Positions 1-5,461 of a stretch of 5,521 nt of DNA are shown piece by piece. A program made the translations under genes and the position numbers. The stretch comes from Gammaproteobacteria bacterium. GTDB lineage: Bacteria > Pseudomonadota > Gammaproteobacteria > Competibacterales > Competibacteraceae. The stretch's first letter is position 1. The number at the start of each line of letters is the position of its first letter. The notes beneath the pieces are model-generated. The model was not told the DNA's origin and ran no database searches. It saw only the letters and a list, made by a program, of their open reading frames with translations. The stretch lies in contig JAIFNF010000307.1 of NCBI GenBank assembly GCA_020047885.1, positions 1 to 5,521 on the forward strand. The letters run 5' to 3'.

Positions 1-539
1 CTGGCAAAGCGCTGCGGACCCCGAACTAAATCCGTGAATTCCACGAATCGACCCGGCGGTGTCCGAAAGCGCAGCGTCGGTAGCAAGCCCCGATCCTGCC
101 GCGCCTGTTGTTCGCTCGCGCTTAACCGGGCGCACGTTCCCGCATACCGGGGGGGTCGACCTGCCGCCCGTTGCGCCTTCCGGCTCAGTGCCAGTTCCGT
201 GGGTGTGCAGAAACAGGGATAGACCTGCCCGGACGCCTCTAACCGTTGATAGTATTTGGCGTAAATCGTCGCCCGTTCCGACTGGGCATAAGGCGCACAG
301 GGACCCTCGACTTCCGGCCCTTCCTGCCAGTCCAGACTTAGCCAACGCAAATCTTCCAGCAGCGCCGCCACATATTCTGGCCGACTGCGTTCCGGGTCGG
401 TATCTTCAATTCGCAGGACGAACCGACCGCCCTCATGCCGGGCCAGCAGGGCGTTAAACAAGGCAGTGCGGACATTACCAAGATGCAAGTAGCCGGTCGG
501 ACTGGGCGCAAAGCGCGTTTTAATCGTGGATGTGGTCAT
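1..539 (-). CDS. gltX: Glutamate--tRNA ligase, N-terminal part (runs off left edge)
   Basis: Class I aminoacyl-tRNA synthetase that charges tRNA-Glu with glutamate in the cytoplasm. The visible 179 codons are the N-terminal catalytic domain; family members are about 470 residues. Seen: the ATP-binding signature APSPTGYLHLGN at residues 11-22, with HLGN in the place of the HIGH motif, then LRIEDTD at 42-48. An insert resembling the zinc-binding region has C109, C111, Y132 and C136, but R138 where E. coli GltX has the histidine ligand. The KMSKS loop and the anticodon-binding domain lie outside the window. The frame is open to the edge, including through a 7-base C run at 149-155. The ATG at 537-539 directly precedes the conserved start of the family; no clear Shine-Dalgarno sequence lies before it. 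A shorter GluQRS is less likely, given the spacing and the GRPPRYAGTC segment, but not excluded. A second, tRNA-Gln-directed GluRS paralogue is possible. Confidence 0.93.
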   Translation of the reverse strand, partial: MTTSTIKTRFAPSPTGYLHLGNVRTALFNALLARHEGGRFVLRIEDTDPERSRPEYVAALLEDLRWLSLDWQEGPEVEGPCAPYAQSERATIYAKYYQRLEASGQVYPCFCTPTELALSRKAQRAAGRPPRYAGTCARLSASEQQARQDRGLLPTLRFRTPPGRFVEFTDLVRGPQRFA

Positions 540-648
540 AGGAAAATCAGGGTAGGGAAAGCTAGGGAGCGTCGCCTAATCTAGCGGCTGGCCGATTCGC
601 CGACTATTATGCAGTCTTTCTTTCCCAAATCATCTGGCGACTTTATCC
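540..648. promoter_or_regulatory. Divergent intergenic region, gltX / cyclophilin
   Basis: This 109-bp spacer must hold the promoters for both divergent genes. The best -10-like element is TATTAT at 605-610 on the plus strand; read on the minus strand, the same spot (606-611) gives CATAAT. Neither has a good -35 hexamer at 16-18 bp. Neither gene has an obvious AGGAGG-type ribosome binding site. A weak CTAG-based inverted repeat around 561-585 is the only symmetry noticed. The promoter role is inferred from position and is not clearly visible in the motifs. Confidence 0.3.
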
Positions 649-1305
649 ATGCGCAAACTCTTTTCTCGATTGACCGCGACCCTGCTGGGTCTGGTGTGCT
701 GGACGGTACTGGCCGGCACCCCCACGCCGCCGGACGCCAGCCCGGCGCCCACACCTACTCCCACCCCTTCCAAACGTGAGCTTCCTTCCATGATCAACTT
801 GCAGACTTCCCTGGGCGTTATCGGTATCGAACTCGACCACGAACGCGCCCCGGCCACCGCCGCTAATTTCGTCCAGTACGTTCAGGACGGGTTCTACAAT
901 GGCACGCTGTTTCACCGCGTCATCCCCAGTTTCATGATTCAGGGTGGCGGCATGGAACCTGGCATGAACCAAAAGCCAACCCGGGCATCGATCCGCAATG
1001 AAGCAGAAAATGGACTCAAGAATGTGATCGGCAGCGTCGCCATGGCACGCACATCTGATCCGCATTCCGCGAGTTCCCAATTCTTCATCAACCTCAAGGA
1101 CAACGATTTCCTCGACTACCGGGCGTCCAACAGTCAAGGCTGGGGTTACTGCGTTTTCGGCAAGGTGGTGAAAGGCATGGACGTGGTTGAAGCCATCGCC
1201 CGCGTCGCCACTACGAATAAGCACGGTCATCAGAACGTACCGGTTGACGACGTGTTGATCATCAAGGCGGAAATCAGCGGCGAACAGGCACAAGCCCCGA
1301 AATGA
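649..1305 (+). CDS. Cyclophilin-type peptidyl-prolyl cis-trans isomerase with signal peptide
   Basis: Catalyses cis-trans isomerisation of peptide bonds before proline, helping proteins fold. Residues 1-23 look like a Sec signal peptide: basic start MRK, hydrophobic core, likely cleavage after VLA (residue 22). A Pro/Thr linker follows (about 24-41), then the cyclophilin domain from about residue 48 to 211. Catalytic-type residues are visible: R90, F95 and Q98 in [14 protein letters not shown], and FFIN at 145-148. The domain body resembles cytoplasmic E. coli PpiB more than PpiA (EPGM at 103-106, QGWGYCVF at 163-170). The 218 residues exceed PpiB (164) because of the leader. An internal ATG at 790 (M48) matches the PpiB start and would give a 171-residue cytoplasmic form. 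The ATG at 649 is preferred because it encodes a coherent signal peptide. The gene overlaps lpxH by 4 bp; ppiB and lpxH are also neighbours in E. coli. Family assignment is firm; location is inferred. Confidence 0.93.
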   Translation: MRKLFSRLTATLLGLVCWTVLAGTPTPPDASPAPTPTPTPSKRELPSMINLQTSLGVIGIELDHERAPATAANFVQYVQDGFYNGTLFHRVIPSFMIQGGGMEPGMNQKPTRASIRNEAENGLKNVIGSVAMARTSDPHSASSQFFINLKDNDFLDYRASNSQGWGYCVFGKVVKGMDVVEAIARVATTNKHGHQNVPVDDVLIIKAEISGEQAQAPK

Positions 1306-2039
1306 GCGATCGGGCGACGCTATTCATCTCCGATCTGCATCTCGACCCCCAGCGGCCGGCGCTGACCGACCTGCTCCTGAAATTTCTGGAGCAACCAGCG
1401 TGGGACGCCGAGGCGCTGTATATTCTCGGCGATCTGTTCGAGGCGTGGATCGGCGATGACGACGACGCGGAACCGGGATCGACGGTCGCCGCAGCATTGC
1501 GAACGCTGACGAAGGTTGGCGTTCCTGTCTATTTTCTGCACGGCAACCGCGATTTTCTCCTCGGCGAGCGCTTCGCGGCCGCCAGCGGTGTCCAGTTGCT
1601 ACCCGAGAGCGTGGTCATTGAACTGGCCGGGGAATCGGTGCTACTCCTGCACGGCGACACGCTGTGCATCGACGATGGCGAGTATCAGGTGTTCCGTGCG
1701 CAGGTGCGCCATCCCGCCTGGCAGGCGCAAATTCTGGCTCTGCCGCTGGCGCAACGCCGGGTGCTGGCGGGGCAATTGCGGGAAACCAGCCGCCAGGTCG
1801 CGCAACAGAAAGCGACGGACATCATCGACGTTAATTTGGCGGAAGTGGATCGGGTCATGCGCGCCCACGGCGTTCAGCGGCTGATCCATGGGCATACCCA
1901 TCGCCCGGCGATTCATAACTTCCGGTTGGATGGCCAGGCAGCGCGGCGGGCAGTGCTGGGCGACTGGCAGGACTCGCAGGGTAGCGTTCTGCGTTGCGAT
2001 GCATCCGGGTGGCGGCTGGAACCGTTCACTGGCACCTGA
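1302..2039 (+). CDS. lpxH: UDP-2,3-diacylglucosamine pyrophosphohydrolase (LpxH)
   Basis: Cleaves the pyrophosphate of UDP-2,3-diacylglucosamine to give lipid X and UMP, the fourth step of lipid A synthesis, at the inner face of the cytoplasmic membrane. It is a calcineurin-like metallophosphoesterase with all family metal motifs in order: SDLHL at residues 10-14 (D11, H13), GDLFE at 43-47 (D44), GNRD at 81-84 (N82), HGD at 117-119 and GHTHRP at 197-202 (H198, H200). The spacing follows E. coli LpxH closely, and the 245 residues compare with 240 there. [11 protein letters not shown] and the DGEYQVFR segment (125-132) favour LpxH over other phosphoesterases such as CpdA. The start codon overlaps the cyclophilin stop as ATGA, and no Shine-Dalgarno sequence is evident, so translational coupling is likely. 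The next gene begins 4 bp after the stop. Confidence 0.96.
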   Translation: MSDRATLFISDLHLDPQRPALTDLLLKFLEQPAWDAEALYILGDLFEAWIGDDDDAEPGSTVAAALRTLTKVGVPVYFLHGNRDFLLGERFAAASGVQLLPESVVIELAGESVLLLHGDTLCIDDGEYQVFRAQVRHPAWQAQILALPLAQRRVLAGQLRETSRQVAQQKATDIIDVNLAEVDRVMRAHGVQRLIHGHTHRPAIHNFRLDGQAARRAVLGDWQDSQGSVLRCDASGWRLEPFTGT

Positions 2040-2043
2040 CGCC

Positions 2044-2508
2044 ATGATTCTACTGCCCACCGCCCACGCCTGGCTGCAGGATGCGCCCGGCAGCTTCTCG
2101 GCGCTGATGGATTTGTACGAGCGCAACTACATCCAGATCCGCCGCTTGTTGCCGGACATGCCGCCCGCCGCCGCCATGCGGGTTTCGCGAACCGCCGGCG
2201 GACTGGACTTGCATCTGCGGATCATTGAGCGCTGTCCCTACACCAGCCAACTGAACCTGACCTACCAGTTCGATGATGATGCTGGCTCCCCCATCGCTGA
2301 GCCAAATCTGCGCATCCGGGTCTACCATGACGCCCGCCAGGCCGAAGTGATGACCGCTCATCTGCGACATCATGCGGCTTTTTCCAACGACCTGGCCGAC
2401 GCTGTGCGGCTGGATCGCGCCAGCCTCTACCGGCGCTGGCGCATAAACCGCTTTCTCTACAAATGGCTGAGCTACTGTCTGCGGCAAGGTCACCGCTTTA
2501 TTGATTGA
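2044..2508 (+). CDS. yqiB: DUF1249 family protein (YqiB-like), function unknown
   Basis: A 154-residue protein resembling E. coli YqiB (140 residues), the prototype of DUF1249. Shared landmarks are LYERNYIQIRRLLP at about residues 24-37, an ERCPYT segment near 62-67, RVYHDARQAEV near 92-102 and the C-terminal NRFLYKWLSYCLRQGH near 135-150. It has no signal peptide or membrane segment and is probably cytoplasmic. The family has no established biochemical role that I know of. The ATG at 2044 is chosen because it lies 4 bp after lpxH and gives the expected length; an in-frame ATG at 1888 would add 52 residues entirely inside lpxH and is rejected. The ribosome binding site is weak, so coupling to lpxH is likely. 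In E. coli, yqiB sits next to another metallophosphoesterase gene, cpdA, and nudF. The symbol is by similarity only. Confidence 0.88.
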   Translation: MILLPTAHAWLQDAPGSFSALMDLYERNYIQIRRLLPDMPPAAAMRVSRTAGGLDLHLRIIERCPYTSQLNLTYQFDDDAGSPIAEPNLRIRVYHDARQAEVMTAHLRHHAAFSNDLADAVRLDRASLYRRWRINRFLYKWLSYCLRQGHRFID

Positions 2509-2545
2509 CCTTCCCAATCCCCCGGTCTGAATGTCCTTGCCCTGA

Positions 2546-2563
2546 CCGTTCCGATCAGAACGG
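2546..2563 (+). terminator. Short hairpin after the lpxH cluster, possible weak terminator
   Basis: A perfect 6-bp inverted repeat, CCGTTC and GAACGG, surrounds a 6-base loop, starting 38 bp after the DUF1249 stop. It is followed by AAAA rather than a T run, so it lacks the normal intrinsic terminator tail. It may be a transcript 3' end stabiliser, part of a Rho-dependent end, or chance. A second possible stem, CGGTC at 2523-2527 with GACCG at 2544-2548, shares bases 2546-2548 with it and would compete. No other terminator is visible between this cluster and the iscR promoter. Confidence 0.25.
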
Positions 2564-2610
2564 AAAACCCTTGTCTAACCTTACAGCATTTCCGGCATTA
2601 TTTTTCCGAA

Positions 2611-2635
2611 ATAGTTGACTAATTTGGTAGGGTAT
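2611..2635 (+). promoter_or_regulatory. Type 1 IscR binding site (autoregulatory operator)
   Basis: The 25 bases fit the known type 1 IscR consensus, whose left half is ATASYYGACT and whose right half is the complementary arrangement, at about 23 of 25 positions. The left half, ATAGTTGACT, is a complete match. The right half deviates at 2626 (G for A) and 2629 (A for C), then ends in the expected GGGTAT. Holo-IscR carrying a [2Fe-2S] cluster binds this class of site in E. coli. It covers the -35 element and the spacer of the iscR promoter, so repression by blocking RNA polymerase is expected. The iscR gene starts 64 bp downstream. Confidence 0.85.
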
Positions 2636-2641
2636 TATAAT
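2615..2641 (+). promoter_or_regulatory. Sigma-70-type promoter for iscR-iscS
   Basis: A -10 element TATAAT (2636-2641) is a perfect consensus match, with TTGACT as -35 at 2615-2620 (5 of 6). The spacer is 15 bp, shorter than ideal; TAGTTG at 2612-2617 would give 18 bp but a poorer hexamer. Transcription would start near 2648, leaving a leader of about 50 bases. The element sits almost wholly under the IscR operator, the arrangement seen at the E. coli isc promoter. Confidence 0.75.
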
Positions 2642-2684
2642 TTCCACACATAATAATCAAGAATTGTCTCATTTCAGGAAATTT

Positions 2685-2689
2685 AGGGG
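2685..2689 (+). promoter_or_regulatory. Ribosome binding site of iscR
   Basis: AGGGG lies 9 bases before the ATG at 2699. It supports that start, which also gives the conserved IscR beginning MKLSTKGRYAVTAM. Confidence 0.7.
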
Positions 2690-2698
2690 TAAACGCTC

Positions 2699-3190
2699 AT
2701 GAAACTTTCAACCAAAGGTCGCTATGCGGTGACCGCCATGATGCATCTGGCCATTCATGACCGGAACGGTCCGGTCACGCTGGCCGAAATTTCCCAGTGT
2801 CAGGGAATTTCTCTGTCCTATCTGGAACAACTGTTTTCCAAACTGCGCAAACGTAGCCTGGTCGAAGGGGTTCGCGGGCCAGGTGGCGGCTATCGGCTGG
2901 CGCTCATGCCTGAGCAAGTGACCATCGCGGATATTGTCAGCGCGGTTGACGAACGGGTGGATGTGACTCGCTGCTGTGGCCAGGAAAACTGCCACGGTGG
3001 TCAGCGCTGCCTGACCCATAAGCTGTGGACGGAACTCAGCCGACAGATTTTCACGTTCCTCGAAGGCATCACGCTGGCGCAGTTCGTCGACCGCCCGACG
3101 ATCTACGATGAAGTCGTCATGCACCGCCAGAGTTTGCGTCGGCGGGAACAACCGATCAAACCGATGCCACTTCCGGCAGCCATGATGTAA
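2699..3190 (+). CDS. iscR: Fe-S cluster regulator IscR (Rrf2 family)
   Basis: Cytoplasmic transcription factor that senses Fe-S cluster status and represses its own operon when it carries a [2Fe-2S] cluster. The 163 residues match E. coli IscR (162). Residues 1-65 form the winged helix: STKGRYAVTAM at 4-14, GISLSYLEQLFSKLRK at 36-51 with E43 (linked in E. coli to DNA discrimination), and VRGPGGGY at 58-65. The cluster loop holds C92, C98, C104 and H107 at the same positions as the E. coli ligands, inside TRCCGQENC and RCLTHKLW. C93, beside the first ligand, and C34 are extra cysteines. After about residue 135 the tail diverges and is basic and proline-rich. It is first in a unit with iscS, 68 bp upstream of the iscS ATG, and is preceded by a promoter and a matching operator. 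Other Rrf2 proteins such as NsrR are less likely because of the LTH ligand and the iscS neighbour. Confidence 0.97.
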   Translation: MKLSTKGRYAVTAMMHLAIHDRNGPVTLAEISQCQGISLSYLEQLFSKLRKRSLVEGVRGPGGGYRLALMPEQVTIADIVSAVDERVDVTRCCGQENCHGGQRCLTHKLWTELSRQIFTFLEGITLAQFVDRPTIYDEVVMHRQSLRRREQPIKPMPLPAAMM

Positions 3191-3204
3191 GGTGCGTCAC
3201 TGTT

Positions 3205-3233
3205 CCTCCCGCCCTCCCCGTCCATGCGGGAGG
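3205..3233 (+). repeat. GC-rich hairpin between iscR and iscS
   Basis: CCTCCCGC (3205-3212) and GCGGGAGG (3226-3233) form a perfect 8-bp stem with a 13-base loop. The loop itself contains a second CCTCCC (3213-3218), which can pair instead with the GGGAGGG at 3228-3234. Another GGGAG at 3241-3245 is the likely iscS ribosome binding site. No T run follows, so it is not an intrinsic terminator. It may stabilise the iscR message or tune iscS translation; E. coli has a structured iscR-iscS spacer with a comparable role in small-RNA control, but any equivalence here is inference. Confidence 0.55.
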
Positions 3234-3240
3234 GAATCCC

Positions 3241-3245
3241 GGGAG
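3241..3245 (+). promoter_or_regulatory. Ribosome binding site of iscS
   Basis: GGGAG lies 7 bases before a TTG at 3253 and 13 bases before the ATG at 3259, both in the iscS frame. The spacing favours TTG; codon preference and homologue length do not separate the two. The site is the right half of the palindrome TCCCGGGA (3237-3244) and could be masked by the upstream CTCCC blocks. Confidence 0.55.
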
Positions 3246-3258
3246 AAATTCATTGATC

Positions 3259-4440
3259 ATGCCACTGATTTATCTGGATTACGCGGCCACAACGCCCGTC
3301 GATCCCCAAGTCGCTGCCCGGATGGCGCAGTATTTGACGCTGGATGGTGTCTTCGGCAACCCCTCTTCCACGACCCATGCACTGGGTCGGCAAGCCGCGC
3401 AGGCGGTTGAAACGGCGCGAACCCAAGTTGCCGCACTCATCAACGCCGATCCCGGCGATCTCGTTTGGACGTCCGGCGCTACCGAGGCCAATAACCTGGC
3501 TTTGTTCGGTGCCATGCGCGCCAACGCCCGCAAAGGTCGGCATCTGGTCACCGCCAAGACGGAACACAAGGCGGTATTGGACGTATGCAGCCGCTTGGCG
3601 CGGGATGGTTGTGTCGTCACCTATCTCGATCCAGACCCGGATGGCCGGATTCCGCTGGAACGGATGGCCGCTGCGTTGCGACCCGACACGGTGCTGGTGT
3701 CGCTGATGCACGTCAATAATGAAACCGGCGTTATCCAGGATGTGGCCGCCATTGGCGCACTGACCCGCAAACACGGCGTCCTGCTGCATGTCGATGCGGC
3801 GCAAAGCGCGGGCAAATTGCCCATCGATCTGCACACGCTACCGGTGGATTTGCTCAGCCTCAGCGCTCATAAACTGTATGGCCCCAAGGGCATTGGCGCG
3901 TTATACGTCCGTCAGCGTCCGGTACGGGTCAGATTAGAGCCGTTACTGTATGGTGGTGGGCAGGAGCGGGGTTTGCGCGCCGGGACGTTGCCGACGCATC
4001 AAATTGTCGCGATGGGCGAAGCGTTTCGCATCGCGGGCGAGGTCATGGACGTTGAACAGCACCGGATTCGGGAATTACGCGACGGATTATGGCAGGCGTT
4101 CGCGGCGTTGGGTGACATAGCGCTCAACGGTTCTGCGAACGCTAGTGTTCCCGGCATTTTGAACGTCAGCTTTGCTGGAATCACCGCCGAAGCCCTGTTG
4201 ACCGATCTGCCGCAGATCGCCGCATCCACCGGCTCCGCCTGCACCTCGGCGGGTAGCGAACCGTCTCATGTATTACGCGCTATGGGCTGTGACGCGGTTC
4301 GAGCACGCGGGGCGATCCGGTTCAGTTTGGGGCGCTGGACTACGGTGGAGGAGATTGATTATGTCGTTGAAGCCGTGACGATGGCGATCCATCGGTTGCG
4401 AGAACTGTCGCCGCGCTGGAATCAACAACGCCAAACTTGA
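3259..4440 (+). CDS. iscS: Cysteine desulfurase IscS
   Basis: Pyridoxal-phosphate enzyme that removes sulphur from L-cysteine, giving alanine and an enzyme persulphide used for Fe-S clusters and other thio-cofactors. With the ATG at 3259 it has 393 residues. Class V aminotransferase features are clear: YLDYAATTPVD at 5-15, TSGATEANNLAL at 71-82, H103 in TEHKAVLD, N154, D179 and Q182 in HVDAAQS, and the cofactor lysine K205 in SAHKLYGPKGIGALY. The active cysteine C327 lies in STGSACTSAGSEPS, the IscS-type loop, arguing against the SufS class. Each key residue is offset by one from E. coli numbering. The C-terminus stops six residues after LSPRW, about 11 short of E. coli IscS (404), which ends in a tail implicated in IscU binding. 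No homologous tail appears in the other frames downstream. A TTG at 3253 could add two residues. No iscU follows: gpsA converges after 4 bp. Confidence 0.95.
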   Translation: MPLIYLDYAATTPVDPQVAARMAQYLTLDGVFGNPSSTTHALGRQAAQAVETARTQVAALINADPGDLVWTSGATEANNLALFGAMRANARKGRHLVTAKTEHKAVLDVCSRLARDGCVVTYLDPDPDGRIPLERMAAALRPDTVLVSLMHVNNETGVIQDVAAIGALTRKHGVLLHVDAAQSAGKLPIDLHTLPVDLLSLSAHKLYGPKGIGALYVRQRPVRVRLEPLLYGGGQERGLRAGTLPTHQIVAMGEAFRIAGEVMDVEQHRIRELRDGLWQAFAALGDIALNGSANASVPGILNVSFAGITAEALLTDLPQIAASTGSACTSAGSEPSHVLRAMGCDAVRARGAIRFSLGRWTTVEEIDYVVEAVTMAIHRLRELSPRWNQQRQT

Positions 4441-4444
4441 CGCT

Positions 4445-5446
4445 TTATTCCGCCTTCGGGTCGCGCGCCAACAGGATTTCTACCGCCTGACGGGGATTCT
4501 GGCCGTGATGCAGCACCTGATCGACCTGTTCGGTAATCGGCATTTCCACGCCATGCCGCTGAGCCAGTCGCAACGCTTCCCGCGCCGTGGCTGCACCTTC
4601 CACCACCTGACCGATAGTGGCGAACGCCGCTTCAGCAGTTTCGCCCCGGCCTATCGCCAGTCCAAACCGGCGATTGCGTGATTGATCATCGGTGCAGGTC
4701 AGCACCAAATCGCCGATACCGGCCAAGCCCATGAACGTTTCCCGCCGACCACCGACGGCCAGTCCTAGGCGGGTCATTTCCGCCAATCCACGAGTCATCA
4801 GCGCTGCCCGCGCGTTAGCGCCAAATCCCAGTCCATCCGCAATGCCGGCGGCAATCGCCAGAACGTTCTTGATCGCACCGCCCAGTTCCACACCGATGAC
4901 ATCCGGGCTGGTGTAGGCGCGCAAGTTCGAACCGTGCAGCAGCACCGCAACCCGGCGAGCATAGTCCACATCACGGGCAGCGACCGTCACTGCCGTTGGC
5001 AAACCACGGGCCACTTCCCCGGCAAAGCTGGGACCGGAGATCACCGCCGTCGGCCAGGCATCGCCCAGTACCTCATCAGTGACTTCATGCAGGAACCGGC
5101 TGCTGCCCGGCTCCAGACCCTTGGTCGCCCAGGCCAGACCTGCGGTAGTCGGCAGAGAGCACTGCAACTGTTCCAGAGTCGCCCGATAGGCGTGACTCGG
5201 CACCACCGCCAGCGCCAGTTCCACGTCAGCCACCGCGACTGCCAGATCAGCGCCCGCAGTCAGCGCGGTGGGAAAGGGAATGCCCGGCAAGTAACGCCGG
5301 TTCTCCCGTTCCCGGCACAGCAGCGCGACCTCCTCCGGATCATGGCCCCACAGGCGAACCGTGTGGCCGTTCCGGGCCAGCAGCAATGCCAGCGCCGTAC
5401 CCCAGGAGCCAACGCCCAGCACCGCGACTGTTGCCGGAGTTGCCAT
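4445..5446 (-). CDS. gpsA: Glycerol-3-phosphate dehydrogenase [NAD(P)+]
   Basis: Reduces dihydroxyacetone phosphate to sn-glycerol-3-phosphate, the backbone precursor of phospholipids, in the cytoplasm. The 333 residues are typical of bacterial GpsA (339 in E. coli). Seen in order: dinucleotide-binding loop GVGSWGTALA at 11-20, LWGHDPE at 32-38, VVPSH at 81-85, ATKGLE at 107-112 with K109, ISGPSFAGE at 136-144, GGAIKNVLAI at 189-198 with the catalytic lysine K193, GFGANARAALMTRGLAEM at 207-224, GDLVLTC at 245-251 and SRNRRFG at 256-262. EMPITEQV at 301-308 starts the C-terminal helices. The ATG lies 15 bp after the secB stop, so the two are probably cotranscribed as in E. coli, although no strong ribosome binding site is visible in the gap. 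The gene converges on iscS with a 4-bp gap and no evident terminator between them. Confidence 0.97.
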   Translation of the reverse strand: MATPATVAVLGVGSWGTALALLLARNGHTVRLWGHDPEEVALLCRERENRRYLPGIPFPTALTAGADLAVAVADVELALAVVPSHAYRATLEQLQCSLPTTAGLAWATKGLEPGSSRFLHEVTDEVLGDAWPTAVISGPSFAGEVARGLPTAVTVAARDVDYARRVAVLLHGSNLRAYTSPDVIGVELGGAIKNVLAIAAGIADGLGFGANARAALMTRGLAEMTRLGLAVGGRRETFMGLAGIGDLVLTCTDDQSRNRRFGLAIGRGETAEAAFATIGQVVEGAATAREALRLAQRHGVEMPITEQVDQVLHHGQNPRQAVEILLARDPKAE

Positions 5447-5461
5447 GATGTTGCAGCGTAC

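Noticed and set aside
149..155. Seven-base G run (C run in gltX) suspected of causing a frameshift or phase variation
   Set aside because: With seven bases the frame stays open and the protein reads GRPPRYAGTC as expected; six bases would give an early stop. A run of seven is short for phase variation in an essential gene.
59..457. 132-codon plus-strand open frame opposite gltX
   Set aside because: It lies antisense to a clearly conserved GluRS, has low-complexity Pro/Ala-rich content and no recognisable domain.
745..772. Pro/Thr codon repeat read as a tandem DNA repeat
   Set aside because: It is a short low-complexity linker between the signal peptide and the cyclophilin domain, with imperfect DNA repetition.
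643..1293. 216-codon minus-strand open frame opposite the cyclophilin gene
   Set aside because: It mirrors the cyclophilin codons in a GC-rich gene; its Gly/Val repeat is just the complement of the Pro/Thr linker.
1888..2043. 52-codon upstream extension of the DUF1249 gene inside lpxH
   Set aside because: The extension lies wholly within the conserved end of lpxH and has no counterpart in YqiB; the ATG at 2044 gives the family length.
2570..2600. Possible second IscR site upstream of the operator, around CTTGTCTAACC
   Set aside because: Only a few left-half positions fit and the right half does not match.
2595..2640. T-run at 2601-2605 read as an intrinsic terminator tail
   Set aside because: No GC-rich stem lies directly upstream; the T run falls in the loop of a bulged TTTCCGG / CCGAAA repeat.
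3250..3834. 194-codon minus-strand open frame opposite iscS
   Set aside because: Antisense shadow of a strongly conserved IscS sequence with no start signals or domain of its own.
4410..4460. Possible bidirectional terminator at the iscS-gpsA convergence
   Set aside because: Only an interrupted 5-bp stem around CGCCAAACTTGACG, with a TTTATT following, is visible; too weak to call a terminator.
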